A DNA stretch of 64,000 bases from Topomyia yanbarensis (lineage: Eukaryota > Arthropoda > Insecta > Diptera > Culicidae). The position numbers and the translations under genes are program-made. Location: contig NC_080672.1 in NCBI RefSeq assembly GCF_030247195.1, positions 362,320,271 to 362,384,270 on the forward strand, in the 5' to 3' direction. The notes under the pieces are model-generated. The model searched no databases and was not told the DNA's origin. It was given only the letters and a program-made list of their open reading frames with translations. Position 1 is the first letter of the stretch. The number at the start of each line of letters is the position of its first letter. This document shows positions 32,450 through 44,045 of the stretch, piece after piece.

Positions 32450-33915
32450 TGTTTACCTGTTTTGCACGAAATTAGCTCTATCGCGTGGTAGTGTAGAGTG
32501 TGCTTAGCTATGCATAGCCATGTTTTTTTCTCGATATCCCGGCCGCAATCGGCGGACTCCCACCTGCTGCGGTGACTAGCGCATATGTGCGTGATTCGAA
32601 TGCCTAATTACCGATTAGAGCAACATCCTTGGCAAAAAACGGGTAAACTGGCCGGAGCACAATTGTCACTTCCAGTGGTTCACTGTAGGGTAGTTTCAAT
32701 GATGTTCGCCAGCTGAGATGCATGTGTTTTTCATACCAGCTAATCCCAGCTGGAAATTACAACCAGTTACTTTGCCCCAAAACCTGTTTGAAGTCGTTCA
32801 ATTCTCATCAATTTAATTGCGTTATCAACAAGCCAACACGGAGCTATTGAGGCAGGATATTAAAAAAACACACGCGAATCGAATGACGGCGATGTTTATT
32901 TGTAGCAATTACACACGTGAGCAATTTTTCCCAGCAGCAACAGTAGCATTTCCGCCATTTAGTTTCAGCAGCGGTTCATACACACATGCAATTAACTGCG
33001 AAGTACAAACCATGATCGTTGACCTCGCGGGAAGTCGCCCGGTCGCGGCGTGAGAGGTTCAGCTACCTAAATCAAAGCTGTGACTCGTCATCGTTCGGTG
33101 GTAGGTCCACATATCTCCACCTCGATCACGTCCCAAAGTCACGATTTGTGCTATCAAAACAACCGAGCGTGGGCCTCATCAATTTTTTATTATTATGATT
33201 TTCATCAACCGACTCAGTGGCCGTTTGGTGTTCCGTGGAACTTAAACTGGCATTCGTCAGGCAATGATGATGACGACGACGTCGTAGGTATAGGCAATGG
33301 CCTTGACTTTGAGACCTGTGATAGAGGTTTAGATACGCTCGCAAACAAGTGGCAATCGTTTTAAGTCAGTTACATGTTGAGTGTTGAAACAATGACCATA
33401 AATTCTAAGTTATTTTATTGAGTGGTTGTTTATTCTGCGCTCTTTATGGTTGTGAAAACTATTCTGCCTTAAATTGCGAAAGGAAGACACCTTCCAGGGT
33501 TCAGAAGCGAATTTGATTAATGATTTCCGGTTTACATGACATTTTTATATTTTCACGAAACGAAGAGATTTAGAGTTTTAGATTAGATTAGTTATATGAA
33601 TTAGTTTTAAAGTTGGCTGATGGAGACCCGGTGTGCTTCAAAGATTCAAGAAGCAACGAAGGAGAAGTAAGCTTAGAAAACCCTGCTAATTTGGAATCGG
33701 TACGGTTTCAATCGGAAGTATCGCAAAATCTGTTTGATTTAGAATAAAACGTTATTAGAAGAACCTGTTTTGTAGTTCAAAAAGTGGCGTAGCCAGCAAT
33801 TCGATCAGAAACCTGAGAGTACCACCACAACTGCTCTTTTGCTCACCAAAGACCCACTGCTTCTTTAACAGGATTAACTAACTACTAGAAATATTAATCC
33901 AGTAAATATTGTTTT
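32450..33915. other. Unassigned, moderately GC-rich, apparently unique sequence
   Basis: Base composition is more even than in neighbouring repeats. Frames of 78 and 94 codons (32817, 33080) are low-complexity or antisense-paired and I do not accept them as genes. The stretch could be regulatory or non-coding exon. Confidence 0.3.
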
Positions 33916-33918
33916 ATA

Positions 33919-34415
33919 CCCAAAGGAAAAAAAATCGGATTAATCAATTTGGGCATAAGGGCACAAGGCTTAACCTTGAAAAGTTGGATTTTAATGTTTC
34001 GTGTTCCACTCGTCAGTAACTAACACCAACTTGCTGTCAGTTAGACGATGTATCAAAACTAACACCAAATTGGCACCAGTTAGACACTAAATCCAGACAG
34101 TTCACACAACGTATCTGAATGCTTAAAGTAACTGACGGTCTTGTGCCTTTATGCTCAAATTGGTTAATCAATTTTTTTCCTTTGGGAAAACGACAGTTTT
34201 CAAAGTCGCAGGCCTTTGGCTTTCCAGCCAAAAGACAGTTCGTTTCCTGATACTCGTCAGCATCCCAGAGTTTCTGTACCTGACTAACCGGTACCAGTCA
34301 GTTGCTTTAGGCTGTTTGGATTTAGTGTCTAACTGGCACCGATTTGGTGTTACTTTTGATACATCGTCTAACTGACAACAAGTTGGTGCCACGAGTGCAA
34401 CACGAAACATTAATA
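33919..34415. repeat. Fold-back with interleaved inverted repeats
   Basis: Arm pair A: 33919-33968 with 34136-34191 (CCCAAAGGAAAAAAA, then CAATTTGGGCATAAGG). Arm pair B: 33989-34098 with 34308-34415 (ATGTTTCGTGTT, CAGTTAGACGATGTATC, AGTTAGACACTAAATCC). The order is A, B, A', B', so the two pairs cross and are not nested. Half copies of B occur at 30.3 and 32.1 kb, so B is the mobile family and A is probably local. Confidence 0.7.
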
Positions 34416-34749
34416 TCATCAATGTTCAGTTGGCTTCGATCCAGCGAAGAAACCAGTTTCGAAAATCTCGCAAGGTAAACGAGAAATATACAGTTTAACA
34501 ACCGCGTTAAACATATGGAGGAACACTGTACCGTTATTTTTGATCCGACAGTAGAGATGGTACCGATCTAATTAAGCACTATTTACACCTATCCGCTTCT
34601 AAGGCGTATCCATACGGCGATTGTTGGCTTTTGAATCGATTATTGAAGAATAAAACTGACGAATATAAAGTTTATACAATTCAATTTCACCATGCACGAC
34701 ATATTGTTCTGTCTCACAACAGAATTCTCTGTTTTATGTGCCAAGATGC

Positions 34750-35240
34750 AACACTAAGTTAAGTCTGACAATGTTAGAATCGAAAACTATGTGTACGGTG
34801 ATGATGTAGCAGTCGAGGTTGGACTGAACGATCTGTCTCCGAGAACACCCGATGCACTATTACTAAATTTGGGTTGCAAAATGGAGAAGCTTTATCCATC
34901 ATAAAGAAGTTTTCTTAGGTATTCTCAACGGTCTTCGAGTGGTGAGAATGCGAATGAAATACCCCATCCCCTCTTTTGTGATCCTGTAACCTGGAACTGC
35001 CTATTCTCAGACTACGCCGTGCATTTATAACGGCCGGACTCGTATGTGTTAGAACTGTAAACTACGGAAAACCCTAAGCGTGAGTGTGCACTGTGCAAGC
35101 TAGAAACAACTACTACTGCCCAACCAGTAACATCTACTAAATCATCAATAAACGCTGAATCAGGAGCTTTTAAAAAAACTAGCAGGATCATCACCAAGAA
35201 GACAATAAACAATGAAGACAATCGCAAACCGCTGTAACAA
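34750..35240 (+). pseudogene. LINE ORF1 fragment (CCHC-type, I/R1/LOA style)
   Basis: Plus-strand translation in broken frames gives GLNDLSPRTPDALLL-like, KEVFLGILNGLRVVRMRMKY, then PIPSFVIL, then QTTPCIYNGRTRMC. The spacing of a GxRxVRM block, an IPSFV block and a Y.G..RMC start of zinc knuckles fits LINE ORF1 nucleic-acid-binding proteins. Several stops. I cannot say which LINE in the window it belonged to. Confidence 0.45.
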
Positions 35241-35639
35241 ATCACAATTCAACAATCCCCAAAACAGTAGCATTGACGGTGGTACAGATGAAAGCGACAA
35301 CCAAGAGAGCGGACCGAGTTACCCTCTGGCATTGTTACTGCATTACTGAATACGTTTTACCACCGCGGAAAAGAATATTTGAACGCACGTACGAAAAATG
35401 CGATGGGCACACAATAAATTTGTTTTTCATTTACCTGTTGCAAATCAATGTACACAGCTCTGCTAAGGTCACACATCAAATCGTGTCAAAAAAACGAATT
35501 GAAAAAAAATCACATTACGACTCTCAAATGTGTACATTCCTAACATCTTCAAACATTCTTATTTTGCTTTCGGTATGGCAACCGAAAGTCACATATTTAA
35601 CACAACAAACGCTTAATAAATACGACTTTTTGCGGTATC

Positions 35640-35790
35640 CAATGGATAAAACTCGTCGAAGTGGTGAGTCACACGAAGGCAATTATGTGAGAATAAATCC
35701 ACCAGAGGCGAGATTCGAACTCGCAACCTTCGAGACTCTGGCCCACTGCACTAACCCTTATGCTATCCCTGGGATATGATGACGTCCCAG
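35640..35790 (-). repeat. tRNA-like SINE head
   Basis: On the minus strand TAGCATAAGGGTTAGTGC resembles a pol III A box and GGTTGCGAGTTCGAATC a B box about 35 bp later. No acceptor stem closes, so it is a tRNA-derived repeat rather than a tRNA gene. It lies just before the R1-type LINE. Confidence 0.55.
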
Positions 35791-36344
35791 AAAGAACATA
35801 TGATTATCGCACTGGCAACGGTGATCGTACCTGCCTGCAAAGCGGGATCACACACAGCCGCAGCTGTCAACCAACACATTTGATCCACTTAATTTATCCG
35901 CTAGAAATCAAGGTCAAGGTGACAGAGCACCGCCCAACCGGAGTGCCAACCGGCACATCGGGATCGACTCCGGTAGCATCCTGATTATGGCATACTAGCC
36001 ATGGCGAACATCAACGGACAGGGCACGGATCACGAATTGGACGGCAGCTTTGGGCTGACAGGCGTGCTGTTCAACTCCCTGAGCAAGGAAGGATGACACC
36101 GACTTGAAATGGCGAGTAGGCCAACTGCACGGCTGCCTCCGTTCCGACAAAACCCTGGCAGGTCTCCGGGTACGTTCAAAACTCGTCGCCATTAAGTTGG
36201 TGGTATTAAGTTCGGATAGACCCTTCCCCATTTTACGCCCGTCCGGCTCTAAACATTATTCCCCATGAAGGATAGTGTGAACCCTTCATGGCCTCCCTGC
36301 TTTATAGATAATAATAGGATCCGCCCGAATTTGGGACCCAACAA

Positions 36345-37620
36345 AATGGAGAACAGCGGAGAGAAAAAATCAAAAACAAATACAGAAAAAATAAAAAAAA
36401 AACAACAACGACAACGACTGCATCCCAGCAGCAGGCGGAGAGGCGATCGTGTTCGAGGGAAGCGAAAAACTTGCGACGCCAGTTGCGAATCAGGTGACCA
36501 CCTCGAGTTCGACTAGTGACAAGCAGCATGAAATATAGCAGGCGCTCCAAGGGGCCGTAAGGCTTGTGCCGAACCAGACGTTTACACTCAAAACTTGTAA
36601 GAGCACACCCCCAGTACTGCAGCTTGGGAGGAACAACACGGCGGAGCTCAAGAAAATAGAGGAGCTCTACGAGTTCATAAAGGACAAGAACAACGGCCAC
36701 ACAAAGATTAAGCATCTAGTGATCACCAATAAGTCCGCCATGAATGTTGTCGAACGGGAGCAGATTGCGCTTAGGACGCGTGCTGAGCACGCCGAAAAAA
36801 CACTCAACGAGGCCAAGGCGAAAGCAGTATCTGAGGAAGCAGAAGAGACACCGAAGAGTTCCCGGAATCCACTTTCGAAAAACGGAAAAGGGAGACACCT
36901 GGAGAGGAGGAAGAGAAGGAAAAACCGAAGAATTAGCAAGAAGTCGAACGGCCATAAAACAAAAGCTGCAGATGGTAAAGAAAGACATGCGTAAACCCCG
37001 TCTAGAAATGAATAGAAGCGAAGCATCAATCGTCGAGATAAAGGAAGGAAGGAAGGACGTACGCTGAGCTCCTTCAGAAAGTGAGAGATGATCTAGAGTT
37101 GAAGCAGTTGGGGGAGAATGTGGTGAAAACCCTTCGTACTCTGAAAGGTGAGATGCTCTTCGAACTGAAGAAAGACGCGACGGTCAAGAGCGTAGCCATC
37201 AAGACACTAATTGAAAAGTCGCTAGGCGAGGAGGCAACCGTAAAGGCCCTAGCCCACGAGATAGTGATTGCAGGCCCCTGGACGATATAACAATGGGAGA
37301 ATAACTGAGAAGTGCACTGAAGGAGATACACTAATGGTAATCCGGATGAGGAAGGCGTACGTAATCAAGGTTTGGTGGTCAGTGTGTTCACTGAAAGCTG
37401 TCCCTAGATTCCAAACAAATGGAGAGATGCTTCAAATGCCTCGACATTGGTCACCAGGCGAGAAATTGCAACGGCCCGGACAGATCTGATCTGTGCAGGA
37501 AATCTGGGAAGAAGGGACACTTTGCACGAATCGACCAAGAGCATGCACTCTGCACAAGAAAGACCACATGACGGGCTTAATAGTGTACAAAAAGGCGATG
37601 GAGAGCTATAAGTGATGGAG
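36345..37620 (+). pseudogene. R1-type LINE ORF1 (Gag-like) remnant
   Basis: Begins near ATGGAGAACAGCGG (36345). The first part is Lys/Glu-rich coiled-coil-like sequence. At the end, about 37420-37560, lie CCHC zinc knuckles: CFKCLDIGHQARNC, then a second in which the first Cys of the pair is kept (DLCRKSGKKGHFAR). Such proteins bind LINE RNA. Multiple frameshifts break it. Confidence 0.6.
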
Positions 37621-38399
37621 GTGATCCAGGTAAACCTCAATCACTGCGACACTGCACAGCTGTTCTGACAGTCTACAACAGAAACGAAATGCGATGTTGG
37701 AATTGTTTCGGAGCCGCATCGAATATCTATCGATAACGGTATCTAGGCGGCGGATAGAACAGAAATGGCTTCAATTTATGTGATCGGCAAACACCCGATA
37801 CAGAAAGTGATCTCAAACTCATACGAAGACTACGTGATTGTCGAAATTAATGGGATCTTTATATGTAGCTTGAGCTTACTAGTGAGCTGGACGGACGAAG
37901 ACCGATAGTCATCGGAGGAGATGTCAATGCTTGGGCAATGGAGTGGGGAAGCAGACATACTAACTCGAGAGGGTTGTTGGAAGCTGTATGTTACGATATG
38001 CAATAAGGGTACCAGCACAACTTTCCGCATAAATGGACAAGAATCCAACATCGACGTTACCTTTTGTAGCCCGTCATTAGTGGCAAAGATCAAATGGAGA
38101 GTGTGTGAAGACTACACGCATAGTGTTCACCTGGCAATCCGATACAGTTTTTGTCAACGATACCAAGCGTCAATGCAGAGGGTGAGAGCTCACGAGCGGA
38201 AGTGGGCAGTTCAGGCAGCGATCGACTTCTGTGACATGAGCGCGAAAGATTTAACAGAAACGCTAGCAAGAACAATGCCAGACGGCATCCCGCGTACTGC
38301 TGGAGCGAGGAGCTCGGAGCCTTCCGCGTAAGCTGCCTTAGAGCCAGAAGATACGCCCATAGAGCTAGCACCGAAGTGAATAGACAGGAGCATAATATA
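37614..38399 (+). pseudogene. R1-type endonuclease domain remnant
   Basis: ATGGAGGTGATCCAGGTAAACC opens with VIQVNLNHCDTAQ, the N-terminal signature of R1-clade apurinic-like endonuclease, followed by VSEPHR (catalytic Glu block) and GGDVNAWAMEWGSRHTNSRG (catalytic Asp-Asn block). The final SDH block is not readable. CWSEELGAFRVSCLRARRYA, the usual linker between endonuclease and RT, follows, and the frame then meets the MITE at 38400. Confidence 0.7.
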
Positions 38400-39005
38400 C
38401 ACAGATAAAAAAATTCATGTAAAATTAGGCTAACTATACTGCACATAAAGGGAACGCGAACAAAAGTGTAAAATTATGCGAGTGATTAGGTTTACATTGG
38501 CCACAAATCGTACTATAAATAACTTACGTATGTATTAGTGACGATACCGACATAAAAAAAACCGTTAAATAATACCAAGACTTGAACCAACAATCTTTGA
38601 CTTACCAGAGACACCCCCTTATGGACTAGGCTAAAGCGACACATAACTACGTGACTGCAAAGTGGCGTACATAAGCTTCGCTTGAGAGTGGACGATCCAA
38701 GCGCATTGAGTAGCAGCTCGTGCATGTATGTGTATGACGCTGTTAGTTTTTCTCTCTGCTCAACACCGTTTCGTATAAAATCGTGTAAAAATAAGATATT
38801 TTACCTGAATGTTGAATGAATAGCGCGCAGGTCTCGAGCAGAATAATGTAAATTTCCATAGGAACATACAGTATTGCATGATTGTCAGGGGTCATTTTAT
38901 GTGCATGATATATAGCGGAAATTTATTCGTGAAACATTACACGAATAGTTTTTCTGCGATATTAGGAAATACGCTGAAGTTAATTTTCATATTTTTTTTG
39001 CTGTG
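38400..39005. mobile_element. 606-bp TA-flanked MITE inside the R1-type LINE
   Basis: The left end CACAGATAAAAAAATTCATG and the reverse complement of the right end CACAGCAAAAAAAATATGAA form imperfect inverted repeats. TA flanks both sides (38398-38399, 39006-39007). Removing the insert and one TA restores an uninterrupted LINE frame across the junction (..EH-N-I-V-FRAAR..). This is strong proof of insertion. The interior contains a tRNA-like segment. Confidence 0.75.
38560..38650 (-). repeat. tRNA-like segment inside the MITE
   Basis: Minus strand: GCCTAGTCCATAAGGGG (A-box-like) and TTGTTGGTTCAAGTCTTGG (B box). No closed cloverleaf. Probably a SINE head or an acquired tRNA fragment. Confidence 0.4.
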
Positions 39006-39007
39006 TA

Positions 39008-40345
39008 GTGTTCCGCGCTGCAAGGGCAGCATTGAAACGTGAGAAGCAAATCGATTTGCTTTAAAGAGTTGTGCCAGGGTGCTGAGGATAGCGAAGATCA
39101 GAGGGCTCATGACGCCTCTGGGAATGTGCCCCGATAAACTGAAGGTTATCGCGGAACGGCTCTTTACGGAGCACGATCCTATGATTATGGCCGATTATAC
39201 CGTATTGTGAGGTAGAGCGAGACAATGCCGAAGTGATACAAGTCTCCAATGAGAAACTCATCGCATTGGCAAAGTGTTTACAGGTGAAAAAAGCGCCTGG
39301 AGCAGAGAGAATCTCCAACATCGCAATGAGAGCGGCAATCCAGACACTCCTGGACATGCTGTATCGATTTTGTTGGCTATTTTCGGCAAATTTGAGACTA
39401 AGAGAAACGAAAGCAATGAAATTGAAAGACGGATAGGTATTCTAGAGCGAATCAGTTATAAACTTAGAACGGAAAACTAGAACTAGGCAGGCTCATATGG
39501 GCATGATCGAAAGGAAATGTGAAGAATTCTTTGCCTTATGCAGAGTAGGAGTTGGGCGTTGCACCCAAGTCTACCGCATGGTCTATGGTAGAACATAACT
39601 CATCATCATGTTTTACCGCCGACGCCGGCAAAAAATTCTTCACAAATCTGTCACTCCTGGACATGTACAGAAAAGTGTTTCAAAAGCTTCTAGACCACTA
39701 GGCCACTTCCCTGATAAATGGAAGATACAAAAGTTAAAGCTACTGCCTAAACCAGGTAACTTCCCCGAGGATCCATAGCCGTATAGACCAATGTGCCTAC
39801 TGGATATGCTCGGGAGACTCTTGGAGACGATATTTACGAGACAATATTTACGGAAAGCGATAACGGGATGTCGAAAAACCAGTTCGGATTTCGTAAGGGG
39901 AAGTCTACGGTGGACGCCATCCGGAGCCGATACTGTGCCTTGATAACGATAGGCGTCAAAAATGCGTTCAATAGCGCAAGCTGAGAAGCCATTGCGGAAT
40001 CACTGCACAGAATGAGGGCAGGAGTCTCGCAAGGCTCTATTCTGGGTCCAACGCTTTGGAACGGGATGTATAACGGCGTGCTGACGCTTAAGCTGCCTTT
40101 GGGGGGCGTAGAGATCGTCAAGTTCGTTGATGACATTGTAATAACGGTACTTGGAGAGATGCCGGAAGAGATGGAAATATTGGCGATGGAGATGATCGAC
40201 AGGATTGGAAACTGGTGTGGAGTTGCAGATAGCCCACCACAAAACAGAAGTGCTTTTGGTTAGCAACTGCATAGTACTGCAGCGAGCAGAGATCACTGCC
40301 GGGGAGCATGTCATCGTCTCGAAGCGGGCGCTGAAACAGCTGGGC
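39008..40345 (+). pseudogene. R1-type reverse transcriptase remnant
   Basis: Reads on from the endonuclease linker (FRAARAALKREKQ), then KKAPG.E.ISN, the YRPMCLLDMLGRLLE block (39780-39830), QFGFRKGKSTVDAI (RT motif 2a-like) and GVSQGSILGPTLWN (motif B), then FVDDIVITVLGE, the catalytic box with F-V-D-D for the usual F-A-D-D (40129-40150). Stops and shifts throughout. The frame is cut at 40346-40353 by the hAT-type insertion. Confidence 0.75.
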
Positions 40346-41384
40346 GTAATGATCAGGGATGGGAATTATCATTCATTCGCATGATTCTTGGCGAATCCGT
40401 TCATTGCTTTGACAGCAGCCAGTCGTTCATTCACGATCCGACTAAAACTCTCCAAAAGAACACAACTGAACGTAGGTAGAGATGAACTTCCGAAGATGTG
40501 AGCCAGGTAAAAGAATGACAGGCACTATGTTGAATGAAGAAGATCGTGTTCTTCATTCGCGGATTGAATCGGAAGATTGTACTGTAAACATTCACAAGTG
40601 AATCAACTTTAGTTCACAAATGACTGTGACATTGTATTCTCTGGTTGGGTTAGGTCAACTTTATAGTGCAAATGTATGCTATAATCAATGTTGAGAAGTA
40701 GATTGCACTACAATCCACTTGAAATTGATATTGTAATATGCACGGAATCGTTTTAAGAAGTTATCTTTTTCACCAGCACATTGCAAACTACTTACTCAAC
40801 AATAATAAAGGCCCAAACGCAATGGCGACGGAAGCGGAACGGCAACGGTACGCGGAATTGTCGCGGTTTGTACTAAATAAAATCTGCGACCATTGCCGCG
40901 TATTCAAAACGCAATGAACATCAGCGGTTAGAGCGCGGTTAGCGCTTGACATTTCTTTGTTGACAAATTTGGACCAAATCAAGCGACTTTCCTTTTACAA
41001 AGCTCATTGCAGTGAATGTCTGCTTTACCAATCGTGGTCGGTCCACTCGTTTCCTTGATTAATACAGCAAAGATGTAGTAAATAATGACACAACACTACC
41101 AAGAACTACAATGCGACAACCTTGTTCACGTATTCTAATACAAAAATTGGTTTAATCATTGCATACTTGAATAATATAAACCTGGTTCAATCATGTGAAA
41201 TATTTTTGTTAGACTGTCCTTGATGCTTTCACTGAAGGGGGAATAGATTAGATATTTGGTGATTGATTGCAATCGCTTCATCTGCTGCGGGGTCGCAATG
41301 TAGATTTGGATAAAAATATAAATTATGCAAATTAATGCATGACATCTATGTTTTTTAAAGAAAAACGGTTGTCAATTCTACCAA

Positions 41385-41654
41385 GTGGGTGCTATCGAAG
41401 GACATAGACATTCACATCACATTTTTCAAAATAGCTGGTCATACAACTTCTTTGCTGCGTTTGGGGAATCCGAACCTAAACTGATTAAAATAATGAACAA
41501 ACGAATCATGAAGAACGCCATCGATTCGAAAGCATCCAACGCACCGACTTCAGATCTTTTGACCAAACCTGTAACATTGAGAACATTAGAATCGCAGGTT
41601 TTATTATATTCAAAACTTTCTACCAAAGACCCAACCATGAACCGGTATCTTTGA
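41385..41654 (+). other. 89-codon open frame in the Harbinger-type element
   Basis: Peptide of mixed composition, with a Lys-rich centre (KLIKIMNKRIMKNAI) and ending KDPTMNRYL. The opposite strand is also partly open. It does not resemble the Harbinger transposase or its Myb-like partner closely enough to name. Possibly captured or chance. Confidence 0.15.
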
Positions 41655-42245
41655 TATACTGCTGAAAAATGGTTTACGTATCGTATCCGGTAGCGGGTAT
41701 CTCCTTTTCAATCAATGTCAATTGGTTTATCCTGGCTAACGCTTGCTTTGTACACTTGCTTGCAAAGTGGCTTACAAAGTTGGTCTGTGCATCCAAATGG
41801 TTTTTCGCGTTCGTCAGAACGTAAACTGTGAACAAAACTTGAGTAACAAGAAACGTAGCTATCTAGTAGATAAAATAACCACGGGTCCGTAGTGTACCCA
41901 CCGACGTGCCAAAGAGAACAAATAATGCGCCAGTTGTCCTAATTGTTTAAATTAAAATACGTTGTTATACTAGTGGCATCTGTATAATGGTTCGTGTGGT
42001 AGACGACGATAAATCAACAGTACGATAAATCCAAAGTGTATTGACGTTGTACCAGATATGCTAGAACGAACAAACTATCTTTTATTCTTGTTAAACAATC
42101 GTTTCTTATCTTTCCCAGCTTTTTATTATCTTTTGTATGCACTAATTCACAAAACTGTTCGTTAAAAGAACAAAAACTAACAGAGATCTTTTCTAATGCG
42201 TACAGTTTCAACAGTGAATTTCGTTCATGTTTTTCATGCCGCCAT

Positions 42246-42440
42246 CTTTGAATTTCATCTGGTCCATTAGTACGGCACACGAAAATTGCTTACTTGGGTT
42301 CGATTCCCAAACCCGCACATATGATTGGAGATTTTTAGAAAAAAGCTTTTTTTACCCCACAAAAGACGAACGACCCTCAGGTTAAAACCTCTAAAATCGA
42401 ACGAAACAAAAAAGCTGCTATTAAGTTCACTATCTGCCCA
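42246..42440 (+). repeat. tRNA-derived SINE fragment
   Basis: TTGGGTTCGATTCCCAAACC is a clear B box and T-arm, followed by CGCACATATGATTGGAG and, 80 bp on, GACGAACGACCCTCAGG, a tail order I associate with Feilai-like Aedes SINEs (recall, not searched). It lies within the Harbinger-type element, so it is the innermost of four nested layers. Confidence 0.5.
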
Positions 42441-43057
42441 ACCTAAATATCCGCAATACAATACGTTAGATTCCACTGAATATGGAATCCAGTGAATTTG
42501 AATTAAAACAGTCTGTTTACCGCGTTTTCGACTGCCGCTCTTTTTGAATTTTTTCAAAAAAAACGCGGTTTTGTTCTTTTAGTACAACGCCGCGTTTACC
42601 GTTCTGCCATCATTGCGGACAACCGCATTGACTTGCATGTATTCAAAATTATAATTGACAGCCGCTTTCCGTTGCCGTTCCGCTTCCGTCGCCATTGCGT
42701 TTGGGCCTTAAGAGATCACCAAGTGAAAATTTCATAGGTCTATAAACAAGAACGACAAGTTTTTTTTTATTAGAACGATCCGGTGAATGTTTTGAAATGA
42801 ATCTTTGTGAATGAAAGAATGCATTCATTTGCGATCCTTTCTGCTTTCATTCAAAACACTACGTATGCGATGGAGAATGAATCAAAGCCGGGCGCTGTCA
42901 CTTTTTTCAGTTTTGTGTTTTGCTTCTTGCTTTCGCATGAACGCGTAACTCTGCACAAGAAGGGTTGCCGAGATCGGGTTTCACAGTAAGAGCATGTTGG
43001 TGGATGATTTCAAATTGATCGTTTCGTGAAATGATTTTTCCCATGCCTGGTAATGAC

Positions 43058-43471
43058 AGATGACCGACTGTCGACTATGCTTGCGAGAAGGTGGCCAAAG
43101 CTATAAACATTTTAGCCAGTATCATGCCGAACAACGCCGGGTCATGCAGTAGCAAGAGGCGTCTTTTGGAGACAGATCGGAATCGAGTAAAGCTGAGTAG
43201 TACGTTCTGGTTCATAGCCATGCGGGACACAAGCGCGTACACGACTATCTCATCATAGGCAGTCTGAGTTATCGCTGGAATGCTCCCTGTCGGCATAATC
43301 CTAATTGAAGATAACGAGTGCTATAGGCGGAAGGAGACCGGGGAACGGAAAACAATGAGCGCTGATTCCTTGGCCAAATGGCAGCATGACTGGGACTCGT
43401 CGGAAAAAGGATGGTGGACTCACAGACTCATATCGGTTCTCTCGACCTGGGTAAATAGGAGGCGAGTGTGA
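43058..43471 (+). pseudogene. R1-type LINE: RT C-terminal part
   Basis: Continues the LINE after the hAT insertion with DYACEKVAKAINILASIMPN, then ISS.AV.VIAGMLPVGIIL, and ends with WQHDWDSSEKGWWTHRLI and STWVNRRR, the conserved C-terminal block of R1/LOA-type LINEs. One in-frame stop and one shift are present near 43260. Confidence 0.7.
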
Positions 43472-43496
43472 TCATGGAGCGACGCGGTGCAGCTAC

Positions 43497-44045
43497 TATG
43501 ACTCCGCCAAATTGGTTCCCAACCCGACGGGTTCCGGCGTGGTGACGGTCGTACGTGGCCCGGCTACGCAGCGAGAAACGAGCACTAAGTTAGCAACATC
43601 AACAAGTAGTTTCACGTCGGTTAAAAATCCTGCGAGGGTGGCTGTGAAGGGATGCGAGTCAAGCTTCGGCATCTCCGGATCGCTTCACGTCTCGACGGGT
43701 TCCGATGTTGGCACCGGTCCTCGGGTCGACCGGTTACGCAGCGAGGGTTGGATAGCGTGCTGACTCAACGTACGCAGGGGAGCTAAAGGGCGTCGCGTAA
43801 CCAGAGAGACCAAAGGGCTCAAGCACAGCTGGGAGCTAATGACACTAATTCTGTCGGAGCTCCATCACAGCGGAGATACGAGCATTAAATTGGCAACACC
43901 AACAAACAGTTTCATGTCGGTTAAAAAATCCTGTGAGGGTGGCTGTAAATGGATGCGAGTTACGTTTTAGGTATTCCTGGCTCGGTTCACGTTTCGCCGG
44001 GTTCCGACGTTGGTGACGACAGTCACCGGTGGACCGTTAACGTTG
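43497..44045 (+). repeat. Two ~300-bp tandem units in the R1-type 3' region
   Basis: Unit 1 (from 43569, GAGCACTAAGTTAGCAACA) and unit 2 (from 43870, GAGCATTAAATTGGCAACA) share TTTCAYGTCGGTTAAAAA, GGGTGGCTGT and GGGTTCCGAYGTTGG, at about 80% identity with a 301-bp offset. Located between the last ORF and the A-rich tail. Confidence 0.7.

Larger units (their letters stand above)
40809..42708. mobile_element. PIF/Harbinger-type element nested inside the hAT-type element
   Basis: Perfect 40-bp terminal inverted repeats (40809-40848, 42669-42708) begin AGGCCCAAACGCAATGG and are flanked by TAA on both sides (40806-40808, 42709-42711). A 3-bp TAA/TTA duplication and GGCC-type ends are typical of PIF/Harbinger. 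Further GCGG/CCGC subterminal motifs occur (40905-40950, 42530-42670). At 1.9 kb, without a DDE transposase, it is non-autonomous. An 89-codon frame at 41385-41654 is not recognised. A SINE lies in its right half. Confidence 0.75.
40354..43049. mobile_element. hAT-type element inside the R1-type LINE
   Basis: The ends read CAGGGATGGGAATTATCATT (left) and, reverse-complemented, CAGGCATGGGAAAAATCATT (right). Flanking octamers are GTAATGAT (40346-40353) and GTAATGAC (43050-43057), 7 of 8 identical. Subterminal ATTCATTCG-type repeats fill both ends. LINE coding sequence resumes directly after the right duplication. Minus its own nested insertion the element is about 790 bp, with no transposase: non-autonomous. 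Confidence 0.75.

Noticed and set aside
35273..35779. 168-codon plus-strand frame as a protein gene
   Set aside because: Its C-terminal part is the translation of a tRNA-like SINE and its N-terminal part follows a LINE fragment. No conserved protein features.
35690..35785. A functional tRNA gene on the minus strand
   Set aside because: A and B boxes are present but the ends do not pair and there is no proper anticodon arm. Treated as SINE.
36302..36715. Minus-strand 137-codon frame
   Set aside because: Antisense of the Lys/Glu-rich ORF1 of the R1-type LINE, which yields Leu/Phe-rich pseudo-hydrophobic peptides.
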